Counted from the first letter of the stretch, positions 35,255-46,047 are shown. The stretch is DNA of 64,000 nt from Gari tellinella (GCA_922989275.2 OV277866.1:37217246-37281245); one strand, 5' to 3'. The notes: a model not told the origin generated them from the letters alone. Numbers and translations are program-made.

Positions 35255-35595
35255 CAGTGGAGAATCTGTTATTCTTTCCCAATAAACGCATTTACGCTAA
35301 AACTGTTATTTGCAGTGCAAACAGTTTGGAGCCAGATCAGACGCCGGGTAACCCGGCGTCTGATCAGGCTCCAAACTGTTTGCCACCAAGATAAACTTGA
35401 ATTATCGGAATTGTCCAAAAGTTGTACTTTTCTACGTAAACTGTTTGCCACCAAGATAAACTTGAATTATCGGAATTGTCCAAAAGTTGTACTTTTCTAC
35501 GTAAACTGTTTGCCACCAAGATAAACTTCAATTATCGGAATTGTCCAAGAGTTGTTCTTTTCTACGTTTTAGTACTTTGCGTTTGCGTACGTTTG
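35255..35595 (+). mobile_element. family A MITE, truncated, with internal triplication
   Basis: Left TIR and hairpin are intact. A 65-bp segment beginning AAACTGTTTGCCACCAAG occurs three times (35373, 35438, 35503). The element breaks off at TACGTTTG, the junction of the tandem duplication, so the right TIR is absent. Confidence 0.93.
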
Positions 35596-37858
35596 AATTC
35601 TGCAATTGTATGCGTTTTTTTATTTAGGAAACATTGATATGGGTGTCAAACAGTTAATACCCAGATCAGACACCGTGTTACGTGGCGTCTGATCGGGATC
35701 TAAACTATTTTCATTATAATGTTAGTGTTATAGAGCCTGGTAGTAAAAGGGTTAAATGTACAAATAATAAAATCGTGCCTCAGCAACTTATGGTAACTCG
35801 TCAGAGGACCCCTCTAATCAGGATCTGCATTGTTTGTCCTTCAACAATACATGTATATTGCAATAAACTATCCAATAAACATTTAGTTCTAAATGGAATT
35901 GTCCATTATAACTTTCAGAGGTTATGTGAACACTACTCAGTTTTAAGTTTCCAATTAAAAGATACATATTAACTTTTGCATAGCCAAATGTCATACATGT
36001 ACTAACGATGTGGATATGTTAAAATTTTCTAATGCTAACAGTGTCAGCGATGGCATTGTACACACAGGGCCGCGACACGATTGCTTTTTGAGAGAAAAAA
36101 ATCGTCAGAAAGTATATATAGAGACAAGGGATACAACTGATTTTCAGTATATTCTCACCCCACCTCAACAAAACCGGGCATATCATGAATAAATATTGAT
36201 GAAACGACACCCTTTTTGCATTTCTGTCTAGCTAATATGATACCCTTCCATAAAAACATAAAATAAAAACAACTGTAAGTATGCAATTTTAACAGTAACT
36301 GCGTCCACTCACTGAAATCATCGATTTTCGGAAAACGGGACAGGTGTTCGTTCATAGCTAACACAGCATTGGCCACTACTGTACGCTTGTTTAGGCGGTA
36401 TTTTCGAGCATTACAGTCATTGGCCACTACTGCACGCTTGTTTAGGCTGTACTATCGAACATGACAGTCATGCAGTTGCATAGATATACATTTTTGACAC
36501 CGATCAAAGCTGATTTCTTCTTAAATCATTGCCGTACCAAAAAAGCTTACATGTACAAGAATAACTTTACTGCCGATGAAAACATGCTAATTTGTTGATG
36601 GTATGGCAATTATTTGAGTACAAATCAGCTTTTATATGTGTCAAAATTGATATCTATGGAACTGTATTACTATAATGCTCGAAAATACCGCCTAAACAAG
36701 CGTACAGAGGTGTCTAATGCTGTGTTGGCTATGAACGAACACCTGTCCCGTTTTCCGAAAATCGGTGATTTCAATGAGTGGACGCAGTTACTGTTAAAAT
36801 TGTATGCTTACAGTTGGTTTTATGTTATGTTTTTATGGAAGGGTATCATATTAGCTAGACAGAAATGCAAAAAGGGTGTCGTTTCATCAATATTTATTCA
36901 TGATATGCCCGGTTTTGTCGAGATGGGGTGAGAATATACTGAAAATCAGTTGTATCCCTTGTCTCTATATATACTTTCTGACAATTTTTATCCCTAAAAA
37001 TTAATCGTGTCGGGGCCCTGTGATTGTACATACATATTTCCTTCAGAATTCGATTCAATGCTTTAGACTATAGCTTCCTTTACCCTACACTTTACCCTAG
37101 CTATGAGTATACAAATTTTCCAAAACAGTAACTGTAAAGATTACATTTGACCTATGCCAACAAAGTTGATCCGGATCCCAGCAGAGCTGTCATTTCTCCG
37201 GGTTTTTCCGAAATATTCGGTATTCTTCATATCTATGGACCCTAGGGATTTGTTTGAAATCTTCTGATTTATGCTCTTTTAAATTCTGCAATTGTATGCG
37301 TTTTTTTACTTGAATTCGATTCAATGCTTTAGACTATAGCTTCCTTTTAAAGGCAACTACTTTACTCGCTGTTAAAAAAGACATAAACTAGAATTGTATT
37401 TGTAAAACACGGATGTCCCCTGTTTGCTTAACCTATAAATGCAAACAAGGTTTAGTCCAAAATTGACCAACATGCACAGGTCCACTATATGTAAAAGATG
37501 TGTTTTATATTTGTCACTAGTATTCAGTGTCACAGTTAATATATAAAACATACACCATGTGTTCTTAAAAATGCTGAATATTCATTAAAATCTGAGTGGC
37601 ATACAGCTTGACACCTGATTACGTTTAAGTACAATGTTAATTAGATACAGTGGAGAATCTGTTATTCTTTCCCAATAAACACGTTTACGCTAAAACTGTT
37701 ATTTGCAGTGCAAACAGTTTGGAGCCAGATCAGACGCCGGGTAACCCGGCGTCTGATCAGGCTCCAAACTGTTTGCCACCAAGATAAACTTGAATTATCG
37801 GAATTGTCCAAAAGTTGTACTTTTCTAAGTTTTAGTACTTTGCGTTTGTGTACGTTTG
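35596..37858. repeat. tandem duplication, unit 2
   Basis: Second copy of the 33926-35595 segment. Subtracting element P with one target duplication (968 bp) leaves about 1295 bp, in agreement with unit 1. Confidence 0.88.
36063..37022. mobile_element. family P element, long inverted arms, 8-bp target duplication
   Basis: Termini CACAGGGCCGCGACACGATT and AATCGTGTCGGGGCCCTGTG, flanked by ATTGTACA at 36055-36062 and 37023-37030. Unit 1 keeps a near-empty site (ATTGTACG). Each arm is about 360 bp and holds a related open frame of roughly 90 residues sharing ARKYRLNKRT and NEHLSRFPKI. An 8-bp duplication fits hAT or P superfamilies. No transposase domain is recognisable. Confidence 0.85.
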
Positions 37859-37893
37859 CGTTTAAACGGGAAAGAATAACAGATTCTCCACTG
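37648..37893 (+). mobile_element. family A MITE, complete, 246 bp
   Basis: Intact TIRs and TA flanks. It is the unit-2 counterpart of the truncated element at 35255, so it predates the tandem duplication. Confidence 0.95.
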
Positions 37894-38066
37894 TAACAAT
37901 AACATCTCCTAAACCCCTATTACAGCAACTGTTTTTGACCTTTGGTGACGGAATACAAACAGACTCAAAAATTGTTTTTATTTCTTTAATCTATACTAAC
38001 ACAAGTGTAGTAGAAAACAACATACATTGTATAACTGAACACATAAATGGTGTGGAAAAAATTAGG

Positions 38067-38311
38067 GACCTGTCCTACGAAACATCATAGGACAAACATT
38101 GTTGTAAGTCAGATTCTTAAATTCGCAGTTATTATCTTTTTTTCCCCATCTAATCCTGTCTTAATGTGACATCATTTTTGAATTGTCTTAAAAAGACGAT
38201 TCCAAAGAAATGTCACAAGACATGATTAGATGGAGGAATCAGAAATTAAATTTATTTTTAAGTTTTTACTTATGACCATTTTTGTCATACGCTTCATAAG
38301 ACGGGCCCCAG
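38067..38311. mobile_element. family G MITE, diverged
   Basis: GGGACCTGTCCTACGAAACA at the left and GCTTCATAAGACGGGCCCC at the right. The core TAATCCTGTCTTAATGTGAC / GTCACAAGACATGATTAGAT is preserved. Confidence 0.8.
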
Positions 38312-38386
38312 AAACATAATATTTGGACACAAAATTTACACTTTCAGGATATGAGAAACAGACAGTGCTCCCTGTCTTGAGAGACA

Positions 38387-38622
38387 TCCTTTCCCATTCC
38401 CCATAAATACGCCTTTAAATTATTCCTCCACTATGAAAAATAGTTCCTCTTTTTGAGTCATGAAAATGTACCATAAGCAAAATTTTCAATATTCTATTGG
38501 ATTATAGCTTAAAGCATGCTGAAAGTAAAGCAGAATTAAGGCGCATTCTGCTTTACTTTCAACCTGCTTTAAGAAGTCACTTGTTTTCAAAACCAGAAAC
38601 AGTCTATGGGGTAATGGGTTAA
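38387..38622. mobile_element. family B MITE
   Basis: Left end decayed (CCTTTCCCATTCCCCATAAA); right end GGGGTAATGGGTTAA intact. The apex is shortened to GAATTAAGGCGCATTC. Confidence 0.8.
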
Positions 38623-38764
38623 TGCAGGACAAAAGTAATGTAGAGAACTCTTGAATGAGCTATCTGCATTATCGCTGTCCTGTCCTTAGTTGTCACCTTT
38701 CTTAAACAACTGAAATAAGGCTTAATATGAGTGATGTTAAAGAGAGATATTGGTTTGTCAACTA

Positions 38765-38986
38765 CAGTGGAGAATGTGTTATTCTTTCCCAATAAACGTG
38801 TTTACGCTAAAACTATTATTTGCAGTGCAAACAGTTTGGAGCCAGATCAGACGCCGGGTAACCCGGCGTCTGATCAGGCTCCAAACTGTTTGCCACCAAG
38901 ATAAACAAGAAATATCAGAATTGTCCAAAACTTGTTCTTTCTACGTTTTAGCGTTTAAACGGGAAAGAATAACAGATTCTCCACTG
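38765..38986 (+). mobile_element. family A MITE, internal deletion
   Basis: 222 bp. The part carrying GCGTTTGCGTACGTTTGC is lost. TA flanks and TIRs are retained. Confidence 0.92.
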
Positions 38987-38996
38987 TAACTAGTAG

Positions 38997-39190
38997 CAGG
39001 GCTCCAGGTAAAGGAGAGTAAACTGATCAAAACCAACATTTTCTCACTCCTTTTAGCACCAAATCCTATGATGTTACTACTCATTAGAATCATCTCTGTG
39101 AGATGATTCTAATGAGTAGTGACACCAAATGGTTTAAAACAGAAATAAAGATTTTAATTTTTTGAAAAACTCTCCTTATCTGGAGCCCTG
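38997..39190. mobile_element. family E MITE with 6-bp target duplication
   Basis: CAGGGCTCCAGGTAAAGGAG / TCTCCTTATCTGGAGCCCTG, flanked by TAGTAG at 38991-38996 and 39191-39196. Central dyad TACTCATTAGAATCATCTC / GAGATGATTCTAATGAGTA. Confidence 0.92.
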
Positions 39191-39346
39191 TAGTAGTTAA
39201 CAAAAAAATTCTAAATAAACATCTTTTTATCTCCTATAAACCGTATGTTGTGACTACATATTAGAATTGTCTCGACAAAAGAAAATCTTAAAAGAAGCCC
39301 AAACATAAAATTTGGAATGTTCAGACAAAACGAGAGTTTTAGTATT

Positions 39347-40009
39347 TTAACCCATTACCCCATAGCCTGTTTCTAGCTTTGAAACAAGTTCCTGCTTAAA
39401 GCAGGTTGCAAGTAAAGCAGAATGCACCTAAGGGTGCATTCTGCTTTACTTTAAGCCTGCTTTAAGCAAAAGTCGGCAAGAATATTGAAATTATTTCTTT
39501 TAGTCCATATAAAAAATTATGTAAATTGGAACTTTTTTCCTCAATGGGTTATTGAACTAGAGGTGTTAAAAGACATATTTATCACATAATTTGCGGTCTG
39601 GGAGTTGCATAAAGCGATTGTATAAATATCGTAATCCACTAGTGGAATATCGTTTTTTGGGCTCCGGCCTGACTTGTTCGTCCATAAGCGCTGCATGTAG
39701 CGGGGTGCCAAATGACGTCATTTACTATGACGTTAACGTAAACAACGTAACGTTTGGCGGAAAATCTATATAGCGTAGGGTCTACAAACTACTGCTTCAA
39801 ATCAATTTAATAGGTGCTTGAACTTGTAATGTGATAAATAGAATATCACATTCGTGTTCATTATTTATCATTTTTAATAAACTCGTTGACTAAAATGAAT
39901 ATGACGCTCGCCAAGGCTCGCGTCATATTATTTTAGTCAACTCGTTTATTAAAAATGATAAATAATGAACACTCATACAATATCCTCTATTTATGGAATA
40001 ATGGGTTAA
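39347..40009. mobile_element. family B MITE interrupted by element C
   Basis: TTAACCCATTACCCCATAGC at the left; GGAATAATGGGTTAA reappears at 39994 after the insertion. Apex GCACCTAAGGGTGC. Confidence 0.85.
39577..39996 (+). mobile_element. family C fold-back element
   Basis: Begins TTTATCACATAATTTGC and ends ATCCTCTATTTATG. The last third is a hairpin: ATTTATCATTTTTAATAAAC / GTTTATTAAAAATGATAAAT with apex CTCGCCAAGGCTCG. Contains TGACGTCA at 39713-39720. The sister copy is 60475-60893, inverted. Confidence 0.82.
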
Positions 40010-40655
40010 AGATGTCCCTAGCTGAGCTGGTAAAACTAAATCAGAGATCTTGCAAAAGAAACTATAGTGAGAAATAGAGAAATATTGAGAATCAAGAGTA
40101 AACCATTACATCTACTTGGCCTTAAATTATCATGATATGTTGGGTACAATAAAAAATATTTTAACATTATTATCAAAACAATATTCTTAGAAATACCTAT
40201 AACTGTCACCTCCAAAATTGTAGAAACAATATATATATATTAAATTTTAACACTGTCTTTACTTTGAACCAAGATGGTAATTATGTACTAATATATTTTA
40301 TATAAAGGCAGACCCTGATTAGGGCTCCTTCTAAAGGAAAAAGGACATCTTAAGTTTGTCCCCTGTTCATGGTTTGCACTGTTTTCTTTACTTTCATTAT
40401 TGTGAAATATTTATAACATAAAAATGCCCTAAAAATCATCAAAAACAAGTAATTTTCAAAAGTGGAGGGGTCTACAAAAATTTCAGCATAAAAGAGTTAA
40501 ATAATATACAAATGTTCATAGGTGAACGTAATTATCAATATTCGCTCTTACGACTTACCATGCACTATCATCTGCATATATGGTAAATAATACACAACAG
40601 TTTATAGGTGAAAATATTATCATAATTCACACTTTCCATGCCATTATATTATAAT
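40010..40655. other. unannotated stretch
   Basis: AT-rich, with a short (AT)n run near 40222. No gene recognised. Confidence 0.4.
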
Positions 40656-40660
40656 ATGCT

Positions 40661-40874
40661 TTAACCCTTAGCCTGCCACTCACGACTATAGCTCCATATG
40701 CAAACAGCTTGGATCCGGATGAGACGCCGAGTAACTCGGCGTCTCATCCGGATCCAAGCTGTTTGACACTCGGACAACATTTTCAGCAGTTTTGAGCAAC
40801 TTTGAAGCACTTTGAAACTTGAAGCAGACGAGAAATATTGCAGACGACAATTTATTTGGCGGGCTAAGGGTTAA
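40661..40874. mobile_element. family J MITE, TTAA-flanked
   Basis: TTAACCCTTAGCCTGCCA to TGGCGGGCTAAGGGTTAA. The perfect hairpin has GCTTGGATCCGGATGAGACG / CGTCTCATCCGGATCCAAGC and apex GAGTAACTC, both differing from the common form yet fully complementary. Confidence 0.92.
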
Positions 40875-40942
40875 TGAAAACAGTGAAGACTTGGATCAAA
40901 CAGATCCTGAATGGTCAGGGTCTGCACTGTTTTTCATTTAGG
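40875..40942. repeat. L-type hairpin remnant
   Basis: AAAACAGTGAAGACTTGGATC against GGTCAGGGTCTGCACTGTTTT. Confidence 0.6.
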
Positions 40943-41019
40943 GTCTGTTTTACTTCTGGATTCTTTCAAAGGGAAGTTTTCTCATTTGTTTTTCTAATGT
41001 TACAGGCTATGGGGTAAAG

Positions 41020-41275
41020 CAGGCCTGCCATAAGTTGACATTAAAAATCCTAAGATTTCCAAATTTGCATTTTTCAAGTGCGATTTTACGAATCGTACCT
41101 TTACCCCATAGCCTTTTTCTGGTTTTGTTGACATGCGCCTATTTAAAGCAGGCTGTAAGTAAAGCAGAATGCGCCTCAGGGCGCATTCTGCTTTACTTTC
41201 AGCCTGCTTTAAGCTATCATCAACTTGGAAAAAATCCGGAGATTTAGGAAAAATCCGGAAAAATGGCAGCCCTTG
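41020..41275. mobile_element. family I MITE
   Basis: CAGGCCTGCCATAAGTTGAC / AAATGGCAGCCCTTG with TAAAG at 41015-41019 and 41276-41280. Carries the B hairpin with apex GCGCCTCAGGGCGC. Confidence 0.9.
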
Positions 41276-41360
41276 TAAAGGTTTTAAAAAACAATTCATA
41301 AATACATGTATTAATACAAAACGTGTATCTAAAGTAAGCAATAGCACTTTCAATGGGTAA

Positions 41361-42290
41361 ACAAGAGCCCCATGGGGCATATTTCGCTCACCTGAGAATA
41401 GCTGAAAAAATTGAGATAATGATTTATGTCCAGGACTGAACTAGATATGCAACAGACCGGAACAATTTGAACAAAATATGTAAATTATATTTAAAAGTGT
41501 CACCATACCGAATATAAAAGCTCTGGCCATATTAGTGTCAGAGAAGAAGACGTTTGAAAAGTTCACTCTATATACTCTATGTTAAACTGTGACCCCACGG
41601 GGCGGGGACAATTTTGACCCCAGGGGCATAATTTGAACAAACTTGATAGAGGACCTGTAGGTGATGCCTTGTGCCAAATATCTAAGCTCTGGCCTTTGTT
41701 GTTTCAGACAATAAGATTTTTTAAGTTTTCATTAAAAAAATCTATTTTTAGCTCCTGTGACCTAGTTATGCAATCGACCTGAACCATTTGAACAATTTTG
41801 ATATAGGACATCTAGAAGTGTCACCATGCCAAATATCCAAGCTCTGGCCATATTAGTTTCAGAGAAGAAGACGTTTGAAAATTTCACTATATAACTCTAT
41901 GTAAAACTGTGACCCCTGGGGCGGGGACAATTTTGACCCCAGGGGCATAATTTGAACAACCTTGATAAAGGACCTGTAGATGATGCTATGTGCCAAATAT
42001 CTTAGCTCTAGCCCTTGCAGTTTTTGACAAGAAGATTTTTTAAGATTTCCTTATTTTTTCACTTTGGTTGCCATGGCAACCAGAGTTCTGCATTGTTTTT
42101 CATTCTTTGAACAAATTTGAAAGAGCTTGACCCAAGGAACATTTCTGTAAAGTTTGGTTGAATTCTGTAAAGTGGTATAGGAGGAGATGTCATTTGAAGC
42201 AATTGTTAACGACGACGCACATACGCACGACGCCGGACACAGGGCCATCCCAATAGCTCACCTTGAGCCTTTGGCTCAGGTGAGCTAAAA
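41361..42290. mobile_element. family N element with two internal tandem units
   Basis: Left end ACAAGAGCCCCATGGGGC..CGCTCACCTG. Right end is a hairpin AGCTCACCTTGAGCC / GGCTCAGGTGAGCT plus AAAAAC. Two diverged units of about 320 bp, each with AGTGTCACCAT, CAGAGAAGAAGACGTTTGAA and GGGGCATAATTTGAACAA. Non-coding. Tandem cores and a hairpin end recall bivalve non-autonomous elements, class undetermined. Confidence 0.65.
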
Positions 42291-42465
42291 ACAAGTACAA
42301 TATCAGAACCAAAATAGTCTTCAACTCATGATTGGCTAGATTCTGTTGTCTAACTTAGTATCCACCTGTCACATATGAAGTTGTGACAAAGATGTTTTAG
42401 AAAGCAGATCAATTGATAAGTTTGCAGCTCTAACAAAGAGAAGACAATATTCTTTCCCAATAAAC

Positions 42466-42664
42466 ATGTAACCCTTTCCCCCCATAGAAGAGCCTTTTAG
42501 CAGAATCAATTTATTCCTCTGCTGAAGAAAATAGTTCCATTGTATACAATAGTGAATATGTATCATAAGGCGTATTTTCTTTATTCAAGCAGATGGTAGC
42601 TTAAAGCAGACTGAAAGTAAAGCAGAATGTGCCTTAATTTACAGGCTATGGGGTAAAGGGTTAA
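42466..42664. mobile_element. family B MITE lacking its right hairpin arm
   Basis: GTAACCCTTTCCCCCCATAG left end, core up to the apex GTGCCTTAA, then directly TACAGGCTATGGGGTAAAGGGTTAA. The second arm is deleted exactly at the apex. Confidence 0.82.
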
Positions 42665-42818
42665 ACAAGTTTGCCCACTGCAAACAGCTCCAAGATCAGA
42701 TGCCAAGTAATTAGGTACTAAACTGTTGGCCTTTCAAATTTTATTAAGTCATCCACATTTCCAAGAACCGTTCACTTTCTACATTAGTTAGTTTATATTT
42801 GCTTCTTGTTTTGTTGAA

Positions 42819-43286
42819 TGAATTACCCAATAAAATTCTTCCGCTTACGAAAATAGCTTCACTTAAAACACTTATGTATCATCAGAAATATTTTCTATAT
42901 ACTAGCAGATGGTAGCTTAAAGCAGGCTGAAAGCAAAAACAGAATGCATCTTAACTCTTTTAACCCTAGTCCCGCATATAGGCGTCCTTTTCAAACAGTG
43001 TACATGTAAATAGTACACATGTCCTATGCAAACAGTGAAGACCCAGATCAGAGGGCTCCGAAACGAGCCCTCTGATCTGGGTCTTCACTGTTTGTCATAA
43101 TGCCAAACATTGACAAAAACAACCCTTAAAAGTCAGAAATGGACTAGACTAAAATGGAAACTGGAATTGTCCATTTATAGTTTCAGGGAGGAAAGAGTTA
43201 AGGCACATTCTGTTTTACTGTCAACCTTCTTTAAGGGATCACCTGTCTTCAAAACAAGAAACAAGGGATATGGGGAAATGGGTTAA
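42819..43286. mobile_element. family B MITE split by element H at its apex
   Basis: Left part to CAGAATGCATC; right part from GGCACATTCTG to GGGGAAATGGGTTAA. The TTAA at the dyad centre was the insertion target for H. Confidence 0.85.
42951..43201. mobile_element. family H MITE, TTAA-flanked, 251 bp
   Basis: TTAACTCTTTTAACCC / GGGAGGAAAGAGTTAA. Hairpin GCAAACAGTGAAGACCCAGA / TCTGGGTCTTCACTGTTTG with apex GGGCTCCGAAACGAGCCC. The twin at 53966-54216 has the same length. Confidence 0.92.
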
Positions 43287-43320
43287 AAGGGAAAGAATAA
43301 TAGAACGTGTTCCTGAAGTA

Positions 43321-43511
43321 CAGTCAAACTTTGATATCTGGAAATCGGTTTTGTCTAACATACCCGTATTTCAAAGTTAAAACGTGGCTAAGCCACATTT
43401 TAACTTTGAAATAAGGGTATGTTCGACTTAACGGAGCATGAAAAATGCAGTTCATATGTCGAACTATCAGATAGTCGAGTTAAATGAGTTTGAGATATCG
43501 AGGTTAGACTG
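43321..43511. mobile_element. family S palindromic MITE, TA-flanked
   Basis: CAGTCAAACTTTGATATCTGG at the left mirrors GATATCGAGGTTAGACTG at the right. Inner pair CATACCCGTATTTCAAAGTT / AACTTTGAAATAAGGGTATG, apex GTGGCTAAGCCAC. Confidence 0.9.
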
Positions 43512-43590
43512 TATCTTTACCAATTCATTATATTCAACTTCTGACTGATTGCATTCTCTTAGCAAACAAGTTAATTTTTTCAAAAATACG

Positions 43591-43740
43591 GTAGAACCCC
43601 TCTATTACGACCACTACACAAGATAGTTTTCTGTATTAAAAGCAGATGGCTGCTTGGTTTATGCTGTCACCTGTCATTTAAACAATCAAATAAGACTTAT
43701 TTTTATTATCCGCAATGGAGGGATTCTACTATATTAGTCA
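43591..43740. mobile_element. family K MITE
   Basis: TAGAACCCCTCTATTACGACC at the left against GGAGGGATTCTACTA at the right. The core is decayed. Confidence 0.65.
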
Positions 43741-44052
43741 ACAATAATTCTCCCCTTTTCTATAATATTTCTTAAAGGTACAACAAAACTAACACAGTTG
43801 TAAACCTTCACCGGACAGTCTACAATCCACATTTTTTAAATCTTTCAGATTAAATGTAGAATTATCTACTGTGCAACAACAAGAACTTTTTTCAAAAACA
43901 TAACAAATCCACTCAATTCAAACAACAGGAAAGTGCATAGTATTCTACAAAACTCTAAAAATATAGAAATCATAAACAAAAACAATATCTTAAAATAACT
44001 CTTTTACACTAAACAAGTTTTGCTTCATAAAAGTATGTCTCACATTAAGAAG

Positions 44053-44298
44053 CAGGGGCCCGTTTCATAAAACTTCGTACGATAAATATTGTCGTAAGTC
44101 AGATTATAAAAGTCTCAATTATTATTTATTTCTCTATCTAATACTGTCTTGTGACATCTCTTTGGAATCGTCTTGAAAAGACGATTCCAAAGAGATATCA
44201 CAAGACAGTATTTGATAGAGAAATCGGAAATGAAACGTATTTTAAAGTTTTGACTTACGAACGTTTTTGTCGTACGAAGTTTTATGAAACGGGCCCCA
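44053..44298. mobile_element. family G palindromic MITE, near-complete
   Basis: CAGGGGCCCGTTTCATAAAAC / GTTTTATGAAACGGGCCCC. Central GGAATCGTCTTGAAAAGACG dyad between TCTATCTAATACTGTCTTG and its complement. Confidence 0.92.
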
Positions 44299-44420
44299 GT
44301 AGTCTTGTTGAAAATTGCTGTATTCTACAATCTATATGAGCCGTGCCATGAGAAAACCTGCCTTATTACATTGCTGAGTTATTCATCATCTTGCCCAGAA
44401 CCAAAAATTTGCAAAAGTCT

Positions 44421-44921
44421 TTAACCCTTTACCTTATAGAAGCGCCTTTAAGCGGATATTATTTATTCATCCGCTGAAGAAAATAGTTCCAATTTAATCA
44501 GTAATGAATATGTATTATAGGGAATATTTTCTATATTATAGCACATGATAGCTTAAAGCAGGCTGAAAGTAAAGCAGAATGCGCCCTAAGGCGCATTCTG
44601 CTTTACTTTCAACCTGCTTTAACCCTTTCCCTCATAGAAGCGACTTTTAGCGTATTTAATTTATTTCTCCCCTGAAAAAAATAGTTCCAGTTTATACCCT
44701 CAAGACAATTACCATAACAAATATTTTATATATTGCCTAACAGATGGTCGTTTAAAGCAGGCTGAAAGTAAAGCAGAATGTGCCTTAAGGCACATTCTGC
44801 TTTACTTTCACCCTGCTTTAAGTGATCACCTGTGTTTAATATTATAAATAGGTTATTGGGTAAAGGGTTAAGTAGTCACCTATCTTAAGTAATAGAAATA
44901 GGCTACCAGGTAAAGGGTTAA
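44421..44921. mobile_element. family B MITE interrupted by another B
   Basis: Outer copy TTAACCCTTTACCTTATAGA to CCAGGTAAAGGGTTAA. After removal of the inner copy it is 252 bp, the usual length. Confidence 0.9.
44619..44871. mobile_element. family B MITE nested in a B MITE
   Basis: TTAACCCTTTCCCTCATAGA to ATTGGGTAAAGGGTTAA, inserted at the TTAA of the outer copy's GCTTTAAGTAGTCACC. Apex GTGCCTTAAGGCAC. Confidence 0.92.
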
Positions 44922-45214
44922 TGTATGCTGTAAGCTGGAGATTGGATAAGTCTGCATAGTAAAATCTAGTGCCAGTGTTTATAAGTATTTGTTCAATGCT
45001 GTCATAAGTATTGAAATGTAGAGTTTATTCCAAGAAACTGGTACTCAGGAATTCTGTGTGTTCATGCACATTATAAGTTAAGATTTGGTATTTAATCTCC
45101 AACAATCAGACAAAAATTAACTTTTCTAGTGCATCTTAAATTCGAACACGATACAATAAATTAATTTTTACACATAAAATCCTCTGAAACAGTTCTGAAT
45201 AACTAGCCTGTACA

Positions 45215-45377
45215 GTTAAACCTCTATTACATCCACTGAATTGTTTAATTATCAAGTGACATATGACTGCTTTTAAAGCAAGGTTAAAGTAAACAGAAAG
45301 CTCCTTTAGTTTCACCTTGCTTTAACCTGTCTTTTATGCAATCAATTAGCCATCTTTGTTGTTATAGAGAGGTACTA
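45215..45377. mobile_element. family K MITE
   Basis: ACAGTTAAACCTCTATTACATC at the left; GTTGTTATAGAGAGGTACTACTTTA at the right. Core AAAGCAAGGTTAAAGTAAAC / AGTTTCACCTTGCTTTAA. Confidence 0.72.
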
Positions 45378-45449
45378 CTTTACCACAAAGTCTTCAAGTT
45401 ATATCATTCAGAGTATACAGTTTTCTAATACTATTTATCTTTAGATTTG

Positions 45450-45540
45450 AACCAAACTCTGTGATCATACTTATCATAAGAATCATCTCAAAGAGACATT
45501 TCTAATACAGGGTCACAACATATGGTTTTATGGGGACGCA
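45450..45540. mobile_element. family E-like remnant
   Basis: ATAAGAATCATCTCAAAGAGA..TTCTAATACAGGGTCACAACAT resembles a decayed E dyad. Confidence 0.4.
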
Positions 45541-46045
45541 TAGGAACAAGAGTGCCAAACTGCTAAAATATTCATCAGCTTTGAGAAAGAATGAAGGGAC
45601 ATGACTTAATTAATAACAAACTAATAACTGTTGTTATGGAACTTGCCCAAGCTTTTGCATCTACCGAAGTTTTTTATGTAAATTCATTGAAAACTACTCC
45701 AGATATCAAGCTGACAATGTCTTTTTGTCCACAAATAAAGTAACATATATGCACGACTTTTGAGCATTAATTTACTATAAAGCTATCAGAATTTTGACCC
45801 GATACTAAATACACACTTTTACACAATTATATAGTTTCACAAGTTAAATTATTGCTAAAGACCCATTGCAAAATATGTTAACCATAATCAAACATTATAA
45901 AACAAATACCAGTAAATCTCTCTTCATGAGATGGAATAAGAGACTTTTTATAACAAATTGCATGTCCATGATGTTATTGGAGTAAATATGATGATGTAAT
46001 AATGAGGTAGGGTTAACCTGTCTTAGTATCTACTACTTCATGGAC
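45541..46045. other. unannotated stretch
   Basis: Nothing recognised. Confidence 0.4.
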
Positions 46046-46047
46046 AG

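Larger units (their letters stand above)
33926..35595. repeat. tandem duplication, unit 1
   Basis: Starts AATTCTGCAATTGTATGCG and ends inside a family A element at TACGTTTG. It aligns through its length with 35596-37858. Removing the A insertion (248 bp with TA) and two extra 65-bp repeats leaves about 1292 bp. Within the unit the block 34690-34915 also matches 33725-33945, so an older duplication lies underneath. Confidence 0.88.

Noticed and set aside
36155..36931. Protein-coding gene in the arms of element P
   Set aside because: The frames lie within transposon arms, lack a known domain and have no splice or start evidence. Kept only as a finding.
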